6,925 bases of DNA, taken from positions 1 through 6,925 of the forward strand of contig JAGACP010000087.1 in assembly GCA_017614055.1 (NCBI GenBank), read 5' to 3'. The notes beneath the pieces are model-generated. The model was not told the DNA's origin and made no database searches. It worked only from the letters and a program-made list of their open reading frames with translations. The stretch comes from Erysipelotrichaceae bacterium. Lineage in GTDB: Bacteria > Bacillota_I > Bacilli_A > Erysipelotrichales > Erysipelotrichaceae. The position numbers and the translations under genes were made by a program. Positions 1 to 5,683 of this stretch are shown in pieces. Position 1 is the stretch's first letter. The number at the start of each line of letters is the position of its first letter.

Positions 1-2881
1 CATCGTCCTTTACCATCCTCTCGGACATGATGATGGCGTCCTCATAGTTGTAGCCATGCCATGTCATGAAAGCGATGGTGACGTTCTGGCCGAGAGCCAG
101 TTCGCCGTCGTCCATGCTAGGACCGTCGGCAATGATGTCTCCCGCCTTCACCTGATCGCCGTTCTGGACGATCGGACGGGGATTGATGCATGTGCCGGCA
201 TTGGATCTTGCGAACTTGTCCAGCGTATATTCATGATCGGTTCCGTCAGGCGATGTGATGATTATCGTCCTTGCGTCGACGTATGTTACTGTACCGTCGT
301 CCTTTGACAGCAGTCCGGTTCCGGAGTCTCTGGCGATCTTCGATTCGATGCCTGTTCCGACATACGGAGCATGAGGCTTCAGAAGAGGAACGGCCTGTCT
401 CTGCATGTTCGCACCCATCAGGGCACGCGATGCGTCGTCGTTCTCGAGGAACGGGATGCACGCTGCAGCCACGGATACGATCTGCTTCGGCGATACGTCG
501 GCAAGTTCGACTTCCGACTTGTTTGCCAGGATGGTCTCACCGGCTTTTCTGGCGACGACCTGATCGTTCACCAGTTTGCCGTCGATGACCTCGTTGGCCT
601 GCGCGATGATGTAGTCGTTCTCATCATCGGCTGAAAGATATACATAATCCTCCGATACGTTGCCCTTCTTGTCGACCTTGCGGTAAGGAGTCTGGATGAA
701 TCCGTACTCGTTGACTCTCGCATAAGTCGTCAGATAGGAGATCAGACCTATGTTCTGACCTTCAGGGGTCTCGATCGGACAGATCCTTCCGTAGTGGGAG
801 TTGTGTACGTCTCGTACTTCGAATCCGGCTCTTTCCCTCGTCAGACCGCCCGGACCCAGCGCCGAGATACGACGCTTGTTCGTGAGCTCGGCCAGCGGGT
901 TCTGCTGGTCCATGAACTGAGAGAGCTGCGATGAAGAGAAGAATTCCCTTATCGCACCGGACAATGGACGGTTGTTGGTCAGGGTCTTAGGTGTCGCATT
1001 CTCGATCTCGGTAATGGACATCTTTTCCTTGACGGCCTTCTCCATCCTTGACAGACCGATCCTGAACTGATTCTGAATCAGTTCGCCTACGGTCCTGATC
1101 CTTCTGTTTCCGAGCATATCGATGTCGTCCGTGCTTCCTACGCCGTCCAGCAGCGTGAACATGTAGTTGTAGAAAGCTATCATGTCGGACATCGTGATGC
1201 ACTTCTTGTCGTTGAGAGGATCGACGCCGATCAGTCTGATCAGATCACCCTCTTCTTCCGAATTTCGGATGTTTACGACCTGGCAGGCGGTGCCAACCAG
1301 CCATGCGGAGATCTTCTCGCCGGCGATGACGCGCTGTCTGATCGTCTCTTCCTTGTCGGACATGAGGATGTAGCTGTCGTGGTCAGGCAGATACTCAGGC
1401 ATGGCCTTTTCGTCTTCGACCATGACGTCGCTGGAATTCTTGTCCGTGAGTCTTCCCAGGACGAAGAATCTCTGTCCGTAATCCATGACGGCATTGAAAT
1501 TGTCATCGGTAAGAGGTACTTCCCTGGCGATGATGCCGCTGTAGACGCGTACGGTGTTGACTTCCTTCGCGATCTCCTTGATATCTTCAGGCGTGAGTAC
1601 TGTTCCGATATAGTAGGTCTTTTCCTTCAGATCGATGTCGTTTGCCAGGATCCTGCCCTTGAGGGCGAACTTGTCCGTAGTCGGAACCTCGACGATCGTC
1701 GGATGCGAGAAGATGTGCCTGAACGGGAATGCCTCGACATGGCCTCCCTTGGCGAACTCTTCCCTCAGGACGTTCCTCTGTTCCTTCTCGATCAGTGTTC
1801 CTTCCTTGTAAAGGATGGAACCGTCTGCCTTGTAGACATCCTGAGCCAGGATATGATTCTCCATCCTGTCGACAACAGAAAGCTTCTTTCTGAGCTTGTA
1901 GCGTCCTGCAGCCGTCAGATCGTACTTCTTCTGGTCGAAGAACTTCGCGTTCATCAGGTTCGCAGCGCCGTCGACGGTAGGAACTTCATCCTGCTTCTGG
2001 TTCTTGTGGATCTCCAGCAGTGCCGCATCGGTGGTCTTAGTCTTGTCTGCCTGAAGAGTATTGGTTATCTCCTCATAGGCTCCAAGGAAAGACGTATAGA
2101 TGGCTTCATAGACATTGAGGAACTCGCGGTCGTCGTTCTGGTTGATCAGATCGTCGTAGACATCAAGACCCATGGCCCTGATGAGCTTCTTCACCTTCTC
2201 GACGTCGAAAGCGTCCTCGCCCTTCTCGATGTTCAGCGAAAAACCGATACACTTGAGAAGTATCGTGGACAGTATCTTCCTCTTTCTGTCGACCGACATG
2301 TTCATGATCCTGCCAAGGGCATTCTTCTTGTCGTCGGTCAGAAATTCAAGCCATGTGCCGCGCGAAGGGATCAGTTCTCCCGAAAAGGTATCCCTGCCCG
2401 TCTTGTCGTCGGTCTGGCTGTCGAAATAAGCGCCGGGAGACCTGACGATCTGGGAGACGATGACTCTTTCCGCGCCGTTGATGATGAAGGTGCCTGTCGG
2501 CGTCATCATCGGGAAATCGCCCAGAAAGACTTCGTCCTTGCGCGAGATTATCTCGCCGTTGGGATCCTCGGGAAAGATCTCAAGCTCCATGTTTGCCTTC
2601 AAAGGAGCCCTGTAGTCTTCCTCGCGGTATTTGGTTTCGGCGACGCTGAATTTTGGTTCGCCGAACTCATAATTAAGCAGTTTCAGACGGATGTTTCCGT
2701 TGTAGTTGTAGATCGGGTAAATGTCGTCAAACACTTCCTTTATGCCCTGGGTGGTGAACCACCTGAAGGAATCTGTCTGAACTTCCACTAGATTAGGCAA
2801 TTCAAGATTGCCACTAACTTTAGAATAGTCACGGCGAGTAGAATGCTTACCCGAATTAAGTATCTTGTATGTTTGTTTCAT
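1..2881 (-). CDS. rpoB: DNA-directed RNA polymerase subunit beta (N-terminal 960 residues; 3' end outside window)
   Basis: This is the beta subunit of core RNA polymerase, which forms one pincer of the enzyme and part of the active centre. The frame is open from ATG 2881 to the window edge, giving 960 residues. I see the N-terminal ELPNLVEVQ motif, the protrusion/lobe motifs GDFPMMT and [20 protein letters not shown] (near 585), the rifampicin-pocket block (650-675), [10 protein letters not shown], and GYNYEDAII (943-951) at the edge. Roughly the last 240 or more residues, including the catalytic lysines and the clamp-contacting C-terminus, are missing. Two things are odd. Asn668 replaces the usual His526 (E. 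coli numbering). The region between GRYK (326) and LLDGVG (577) is about 130 residues longer than in B. subtilis as I recall that sequence. The ATG has a good Shine-Dalgarno sequence 34 bp after the methyltransferase gene. Identity is certain. Confidence 0.98.
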   Translation of the reverse strand, partial: MKQTYKILNSGKHSTRRDYSKVSGNLELPNLVEVQTDSFRWFTTQGIKEVFDDIYPIYNYNGNIRLKLLNYEFGEPKFSVAETKYREEDYRAPLKANMELEIFPEDPNGEIISRKDEVFLGDFPMMTPTGTFIINGAERVIVSQIVRSPGAYFDSQTDDKTGRDTFSGELIPSRGTWLEFLTDDKKNALGRIMNMSVDRKRKILSTILLKCIGFSLNIEKGEDAFDVEKVKKLIRAMGLDVYDDLINQNDDREFLNVYEAIYTSFLGAYEEITNTLQADKTKTTDAALLEIHKNQKQDEVPTVDGAANLMNAKFFDQKKYDLTAAGRYKLRKKLSVVDRMENHILAQDVYKADGSILYKEGTLIEKEQRNVLREEFAKGGHVEAFPFRHIFSHPTIVEVPTTDKFALKGRILANDIDLKEKTYYIGTVLTPEDIKEIAKEVNTVRVYSGIIAREVPLTDDNFNAVMDYGQRFFVLGRLTDKNSSDVMVEDEKAMPEYLPDHDSYILMSDKEETIRQRVIAGEKISAWLVGTACQVVNIRNSEEEGDLIRLIGVDPLNDKKCITMSDMIAFYNYMFTLLDGVGSTDDIDMLGNRRIRTVGELIQNQFRIGLSRMEKAVKEKMSITEIENATPKTLTNNRPLSGAIREFFSSSQLSQFMDQQNPLAELTNKRRISALGPGGLTRERAGFEVRDVHNSHYGRICPIETPEGQNIGLISYLTTYARVNEYGFIQTPYRKVDKKGNVSEDYVYLSADDENDYIIAQANEVIDGKLVNDQVVARKAGETILANKSEVELADVSPKQIVSVAAACIPFLENDDASRALMGANMQRQAVPLLKPHAPYVGTGIESKIARDSGTGLLSKDDGTVTYVDARTIIITSPDGTDHEYTLDKFARSNAGTCINPRPIVQNGDQVKAGDIIADGPSMDDGELALGQNVTIAFMTWHGYNYEDAIIMSERMVKDD
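857..934 (-). other. Rifampicin-resistance-determining region of rpoB
   Basis: These bases encode RpoB residues 650-675, matching E. coli 508-533. The residues contacting rifampicin are mostly standard: Leu, Ser, Gln, Phe at 511-514, Asp516, Arg529 and Ser531 are all present. Position 526, normally His, is Asn (codon at 878-880, AAC on the coding strand). Position 518 is Gln. Loss of His526 is a classical cause of rifampicin resistance, and Asn at this site is the reported reason for the natural insensitivity of Spiroplasma. Resistance of this organism is inferred. Confidence 0.9.
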
Positions 2882-2889
2882 TAGCGCCG

Positions 2890-2897
2890 TCCTTTCC
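2890..2897 (-). promoter_or_regulatory. Ribosome binding site of rpoB
   Basis: GGAAAGGA lies 8 nt before ATG 2881. It supports this start, and the protein then begins like other Firmicute RpoB proteins, with a basic stretch followed by the ELPNL motif. Confidence 0.75.
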
Positions 2898-2915
2898 GAT
2901 ATATGTGTAGAATTG

Positions 2916-3506
2916 TCAGTTGCAGCTGTCGATCACCAGATAGCCTTTTCTGGCTGCGACAGTATTTACTGTTTTAAAGATTGTTTCGAGTTCCTTCTTC
3001 GAAGAACCTGCTCCCTGTGCCTTCCTGATGACGATATAAAGATGACCGCCATCGTTCAACATGAGGCCGGCTTTCCGGTACAGATCGTATATGACGGCTT
3101 TCCCGGCCCTGATGGGCGGGTTCAAAACGATCGTATCGAACTTATGATCCAAGCCTGTGATGTCTTCGCACAAGTGAACTCTGATATCAGTTTTATTGTT
3201 TTCGCAATTCAGGATCGACAGTTCAACGGCTCTCGGATTAACTTCGGCCATCTCGACATCCAGCTGCGGATTGAACCGCTTCAGGATGATGCCGATGGGT
3301 CCGTATCCGGAACCAAGGTCCAGAAGAGTCTTTCCCAAATCTTTTCTGTAGATAGTATTGATCAAAACATAACTGCCGAAATCGACGTTGTCCTTCGAAA
3401 AGACACCGTTGTCGGTAGTGAAATGAAAAACCTCATTATCGAAATAAAAATCGAATTCTTTCCTTTCGGAAGCCAGATCTTTATTGTCGGTAAAATAATG
3501 GTTCAT
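2916..3506 (-). CDS. RsmC-like class I SAM-dependent methyltransferase (YbxB-type)
   Basis: This is a 196-residue Rossmann-fold methyltransferase of the RsmC/YbxB family, predicted to methylate the exocyclic N2 of a guanine in 16S rRNA in the cytoplasm. Motif I is [12 protein letters not shown] (61-72), which binds S-adenosylmethionine. The acidic residue after strand 2 is Glu88 (AEVNPRA). The catalytic NPPIR motif is at 129-133, typical of N-methyltransferases that act on bases in RNA. The N-terminal [17 protein letters not shown] stretch is characteristic of the short Gram-positive form, which lacks the extra N-terminal half of E. coli RsmC. Its place between rplL and rpoB is the same as ybxB in B. 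subtilis. It starts only 8 nt after the rplL stop with no clear Shine-Dalgarno sequence, so its translation is probably coupled to rplL. It ends in TGA. The exact target guanine is not shown by the sequence. Confidence 0.9.
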   Translation of the reverse strand: MNHYFTDNKDLASERKEFDFYFDNEVFHFTTDNGVFSKDNVDFGSYVLINTIYRKDLGKTLLDLGSGYGPIGIILKRFNPQLDVEMAEVNPRAVELSILNCENNKTDIRVHLCEDITGLDHKFDTIVLNPPIRAGKAVIYDLYRKAGLMLNDGGHLYIVIRKAQGAGSSKKELETIFKTVNTVAARKGYLVIDSCN

Positions 3507-3514
3507 CGTTCAGG

Positions 3515-3886
3515 TTATTTGATGTCTACACTAGCTCCTGCGTCAACCAACTTCTTCTTGATTTCCTCTGCTTCTTCTACACTGATGTTTTCTTTTATCG
3601 GACTAGGACACTTGTCAACAACACCTTTGGCCTCTACCAAGCCTAAACCGGTGATTTCCTTGACGACTTTGATGACGGCGGTCTTGCTGTCACCGAAAGC
3701 AGTCAGTACTACTGATACTGATGAAGGACCTGCAGGAGCTTCTTCAGCCGGAGCAGCTGCAACAGCGACAGGAGCGGCAGCGCTAACGCCGAACTTCTCT
3801 TCGATCGCCTTTACCAGATCGTTTAATTCAAGAATGCTGGCCTCTTCGAGATAAGCCAGGATATCGTCATGTGATAATTTTGCCAT
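3515..3886 (-). CDS. rplL: 50S ribosomal protein L7/L12
   Basis: This is the stalk protein that recruits translational GTPases to the ribosome; dimers bind the C-terminal helix of L10. At 123 residues it has the usual length. Residues 1-33 form the dimerisation domain ([15 protein letters not shown]), 34-54 an Ala/Pro/Glu-rich flexible hinge, and 55-123 the factor-binding C-terminal domain ([13 protein letters not shown]). The C-terminal domain is somewhat divergent. It begins GPSSVSVVL rather than the usual acidic xEFDV stretch, and the normally basic position in GLKEAK is Val (GLVEAK). The gene is 27 nt downstream of rplJ with its own strong ribosome binding site, in keeping with the need for more L7/L12 than L10. 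It is co-transcribed with rplJ under the L10 leader. Confidence 0.97.
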   Translation of the reverse strand: MAKLSHDDILAYLEEASILELNDLVKAIEEKFGVSAAAPVAVAAAPAEEAPAGPSSVSVVLTAFGDSKTAVIKVVKEITGLGLVEAKGVVDKCPSPIKENISVEEAEEIKKKLVDAGASVDIK

Positions 3887-3898
3887 AATAATGATTTT

Positions 3899-3906
3899 CT
3901 CCTTTT
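3899..3906 (-). promoter_or_regulatory. Ribosome binding site of rplL
   Basis: AAAAGGAG lies 12 nt before ATG 3886. It gives rplL its own strong initiation signal in the short rplJ-rplL gap. Confidence 0.7.
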
Positions 3907-3913
3907 CTTTCGA

Positions 3914-4573
3914 TTACTCTGCAGCATTTTCTGCAGGTGCAGCTTCCTCTGATTTAGGCTCATCAGCAGGAGCTTCTTCTTTTGCCTCTTCGGCAGGTTT
4001 AGCCTCTTCGGCAGGTGCAGCCTCTTCGACGGCTTCCTTCTTTTCAGGTTCCTCCGCCTTCACTTCCTGAACGGCAGATGCGTCAGCCGGTTTTGCGTCT
4101 GCCACGGCCTGGACGGCTCTGGCGAACGAACTGATCGGCGACTGCAGGCAGCTGAGCAGCATAGAAAGCATGCCTTCACGGTTAGGCAGATTCGAGAGTT
4201 CCTTGATGGTGTCCTCGTCTACTACCTTGCCTTCGACGATGCCTTTCTTAAGTACCAGCGCCTTGTGTTTTTTCGCGAACTTCGCCAGCACTCTGGCCGG
4301 AGCGGTCGCATCTTTAGAGAATGCGAAGGCATTAGGGCCGGCAAGCGTTTCTTTGAGTTCCTCGAAGCCTGTTTCGTCGCACGCTCTCTGGAACATCGTG
4401 TTCTTGTATACCTTGAAGTCTACATCTTCAGCCCTGAGATTCCTTCTCAGTTCGGTGACTTCGGCAACACTGAGTCCGCGATACTCGCAAACGACTGTCG
4501 ATTCGGAATTCTTGATCTTGTCGATGATCTCCGAAACCAGCGCCTGCTTGTTACTTAATACAGCTTGATTCAT
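3914..4573 (-). CDS. rplJ: 50S ribosomal protein L10 with long acidic C-terminal tail
   Basis: L10 anchors the L7/L12 dimers to the 23S rRNA GTPase centre and also acts as repressor of its own operon by binding the mRNA leader. The protein has 219 residues against roughly 165-170 in most bacteria. Residues 1-135 are the rRNA-binding domain (CEYRGLSVAEVTELRRNLR, FKVYKNTM, GPNAFAF). Residues about 136-160 are the helix that carries L7/L12 (SFARAVQAVADA). The extra length is a tail from about residue 161 to 219, made almost only of Ala, Glu, Pro and Lys, partly encoded by an 18-bp direct repeat. I chose ATG 4573 because the family N-terminus begins here and AAAGAGGG precedes it. The in-frame ATG at 4603 sits at the base of the leader hairpin and gives no conserved residues. 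The gene ends 27 nt before rplL. Confidence 0.96.
   Translation of the reverse strand: MNQAVLSNKQALVSEIIDKIKNSESTVVCEYRGLSVAEVTELRRNLRAEDVDFKVYKNTMFQRACDETGFEELKETLAGPNAFAFSKDATAPARVLAKFAKKHKALVLKKGIVEGKVVDEDTIKELSNLPNREGMLSMLLSCLQSPISSFARAVQAVADAKPADASAVQEVKAEEPEKKEAVEEAAPAEEAKPAEEAKEEAPADEPKSEEAAPAENAAE
3984..4031 (-). repeat. 18-bp direct repeat within rplJ (about 2.7 units)
   Basis: On the + strand, copy 1 (3984-4001) and copy 2 (4002-4019) share their first 15 bases, GCCTCTTCGGCAGGT, and differ only in the last three (TTA versus GCA). A third, partial copy starts at 4020 (GCCTCTTCGACG). The repeat is in frame and encodes Ala-Glu-Glu-Ala-x-Pro-type hexapeptides of the L10 tail. It looks like recent slippage or unequal recombination that lengthens or shortens the tail. 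Confidence 0.8.
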
Positions 4574-4576
4574 GTT

Positions 4577-4584
4577 CCCTCTTT
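4577..4584 (-). promoter_or_regulatory. Ribosome binding site of rplJ
   Basis: AAAGAGGG stands just before ATG 4573, with GAGG 4 nt from the start codon. The spacing is short. It decides the start against the in-frame ATG at 4603. Confidence 0.6.
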
Positions 4585-4600
4585 CTAACACCCATATACT

Positions 4601-4633
4601 CATAAAATAAAACCTGTGCCCACAGACACAGGT
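4601..4633 (-). terminator. Leader hairpin with T-tract (attenuator candidate)
   Basis: On the coding strand ACCTGTG pairs with CACAGGT (7 bp: 4627-4633 with 4612-4618), with an 8-nt loop, followed by TTTTATTTTAT. This has the shape of an intrinsic terminator inside the L10 leader, 28 nt before the rplJ start. The stem is short and the T-run interrupted, so it probably works as a partial, L10-dependent attenuator rather than a full stop. The mechanism is inferred. Confidence 0.7.
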
Positions 4634-4713
4634 CAAAAATCCCTTAAAGATCAACCTCGGTAACATTATTAAGCATATCGCCGTTACTGTCTATGGTATA
4701 TCGATGCCTAATA

Positions 4714-4742
4714 ATGATACCCTATTATTTAAAAATATGCAA
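4714..4742 (-). promoter_or_regulatory. Promoter of the rplJ-rplL-rsmC-like-rpoB operon
   Basis: On the minus strand a -35 box TTGCAT (4737-4742) and a -10 box TATCAT (4714-4719) are separated by exactly 17 bp of AT-rich sequence. This is a good match to the housekeeping sigma-A consensus. Transcription would start near 4709-4707, which gives a leader of the length expected for an L10 leader. The promoter begins 17 nt after the stop of the preceding small gene, and I see no convincing terminator between them, so some read-through from upp is possible. Confidence 0.75.
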
Positions 4743-4759
4743 TATATAAATGCAGCCAG

Positions 4760-4957
4760 CTACTGATCTTTGCTTTCGAGCCTTTTCTTTATCAGATCAG
4801 GCAGGAACATGAACACCGCTCCCAGCACCACCGCCAGCATCGCGGCATCCACATCGCCGTCCCTTGTGAGGCTGATGGCCACGATGGCGAATGTCGCCCC
4901 CAGCAGACGGGAAAGTATCGTCAGTATCAGCGAAACTACCGATCTTGTCTTGTCCAT
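4760..4957 (-). CDS. Small two-helix membrane protein of unknown function
   Basis: I do not recognise this 65-residue protein. It has a short basic start (MDKTR), a first hydrophobic helix at about residues 7-30, a polar charged loop TRDGDVD (31-37), a second helix at about 38-55 (LAVVLGAVFMFLPDLI), and a charged tail (KKRLESKDQ). It is therefore probably a hairpin in the cytoplasmic membrane. ATG 4957 is 1 nt after the upp stop codon (TAA-T-ATG) with only a weak GGA upstream, so translation is probably coupled to upp. A longer in-frame start at 4990 would overlap upp by 32 nt and add a non-hydrophobic head; I consider it less likely. In many Firmicutes upp is followed by ATP synthase genes starting with atpI/atpZ, which also encode small membrane proteins, but no family signature is visible here. 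The tight coupling and clear helices argue for a real gene. Confidence 0.75.
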   Translation of the reverse strand: MDKTRSVVSLILTILSRLLGATFAIVAISLTRDGDVDAAMLAVVLGAVFMFLPDLIKKRLESKDQ

Positions 4958-4958
4958 A

Positions 4959-5579
4959 TTATTTGGTTCCGTAGATCCTGTCGCCCGCATCGCCCAGACC
5001 AGGTACGATGTATCCGATCTCGTTGAGATGATCGTCCAGAGCGGCCAGATACAGATCCACGTCAGGATGAGCCTCGGTGAAAGCCTTGACGCCTTCAGGA
5101 GCTCCGACCAGGCAGACCATCCTGATGTTCTTGGCGCCTCTTTCCTTCAGCTTCGTCACTGCAGCCACGGCGCTTCCGCCCGTCGCCAGCATCGGGTCAA
5201 GAGCCAGTACTATTCCCTCGGACAGTTCCTTCGGGAACTTGGCGAAATATTCCACAGGTTCCAGAGTCTTCTCGTCGCGGTAGATGCCCATGAAGCCTAC
5301 CTTGGCCGTAGGGATCAGATCCATGATGCCGTCGACCAGTCCAAGTCCCGCCCTGAGGATAGGAACGAGGATGACTTCCGTGTCGAGCATCTTGGTGTCA
5401 CACGGTCCCATCGGCGTGGTGATGTGCACGTCCTTCATCGGAAGGTCTCTCAGCACCTCGTATGCCATGAGAGATGCGATCTCTTCGAGATTCTCCCTGA
5501 AATCCTTGTGGCCGGTGTTCTCGTCGCGCAGATAGGCGAGCTTGTGGGTTATCAGTGGGTGATTCAGTACTGTCAGCAT
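4959..5579 (-). CDS. upp: Uracil phosphoribosyltransferase
   Basis: This cytoplasmic salvage enzyme makes UMP and pyrophosphate from uracil and PRPP. The 206 residues match the usual length. The PRPP-binding loop is [13 protein letters not shown] (125-137), the ILRAGLG motif is at 74-80, and the uracil-binding C-terminus is [18 protein letters not shown] (189-206). The N-terminus ([16 protein letters not shown]) is typical, and a strong GGAGG ribosome binding site supports ATG 5579. The gene has its own probable promoter after the lgt-ppaX terminator and is followed after 1 nt by the small membrane-protein gene, so the two form a short operon. No PyrR-type attenuator is seen in the short leader. 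Confidence 0.98.
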   Translation of the reverse strand: MLTVLNHPLITHKLAYLRDENTGHKDFRENLEEIASLMAYEVLRDLPMKDVHITTPMGPCDTKMLDTEVILVPILRAGLGLVDGIMDLIPTAKVGFMGIYRDEKTLEPVEYFAKFPKELSEGIVLALDPMLATGGSAVAAVTKLKERGAKNIRMVCLVGAPEGVKAFTEAHPDVDLYLAALDDHLNEIGYIVPGLGDAGDRIYGTK

Positions 5580-5587
5580 AAAACAAA

Positions 5588-5592
5588 CCTCC
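5588..5592 (-). promoter_or_regulatory. Ribosome binding site of upp
   Basis: A perfect GGAGG core lies 8 nt before ATG 5579, the strongest Shine-Dalgarno sequence in the window. Confidence 0.85.
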
Positions 5593-5607
5593 GTTTTTTC
5601 CTTTTTA

Positions 5608-5636
5608 ATTATACTTGAATATACATATAATGAAAG
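5608..5636 (-). promoter_or_regulatory. Probable upp promoter
   Basis: A perfect -10 box TATAAT (5608-5613, minus strand) stands about 30 nt before the upp start in AT-rich DNA. At 17 bp spacing the -35 position reads CTTTCA (5631-5636), which matches TTGACA at only three bases. The -10 box is convincing and the -35 weak. A separate promoter is expected because a strong terminator closes the upstream gene. Confidence 0.55.
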
Positions 5637-5654
5637 GCCATTTTACAAATTCAT

Positions 5655-5683
5655 ACAAAAAAATGAGAGCACCGCTCTCATTT
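5655..5683 (-). terminator. Rho-independent terminator after lgt-ppaX
   Basis: AAATGAGAGC and GCTCTCATTT form a perfect 10-bp stem with a 3-nt loop, followed on the minus strand by a run of seven T. The first bases of the stem overlap the TAA stop codon of the upstream gene. In the plus direction there is no comparable T-run, so it acts one way. Confidence 0.93.

Larger units (their letters stand above)
4574..4709 (-). ncRNA. Ribosomal protein L10 leader (cis-regulatory mRNA leader)
   Basis: The 5' untranslated region of rplJ, about 135 nt long from the predicted promoter, fits the L10 leader of Firmicutes. The conserved GTTACCGAGGTTGATC element is at 4649-4664 on the coding strand. It is followed by a hairpin of the CCTGTGTC...CACAGG type and a T-rich run before the rplJ start. 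In this class of leader the L10 protein (or the L10-L7/L12 complex) binds a kink-turn-like internal loop and lowers expression of the operon. The identification rests on position, length and these motifs; a covariance-model search was not possible here. Confidence 0.85.

Noticed and set aside
1379..2791. 470-codon open frame on the plus strand
   Set aside because: It lies antisense to the certain rpoB frame. Its translation is low-complexity (Val/Leu/Asp/Arg-rich) with no domain, and no ribosome binding site or promoter is visible. The length reflects rpoB codon use.
2865..3854. 329-codon open frame on the plus strand
   Set aside because: It is antisense to the methyltransferase gene and most of rplL, both secure by motifs. 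It has no recognisable protein features.
4574..4666. Longer L10 N-terminus from an upstream in-frame ATG (4666 or 4603)
   Set aside because: The added residues come from the L10 leader and its hairpin, match nothing in L10, and would bypass the AAAGAGGG site in front of ATG 4573.
4743..4759. Possible terminator after the small membrane-protein gene
   Set aside because: Only a weak AGCTGGCT-type self-complementary stretch followed by AT-rich DNA is seen. There is no stable stem with a T-run.
4770..5618. 282-codon open frame on the plus strand
   Set aside because: It is antisense to upp and the small membrane-protein gene, with no family resemblance. It is a mirror of the upp codon pattern.
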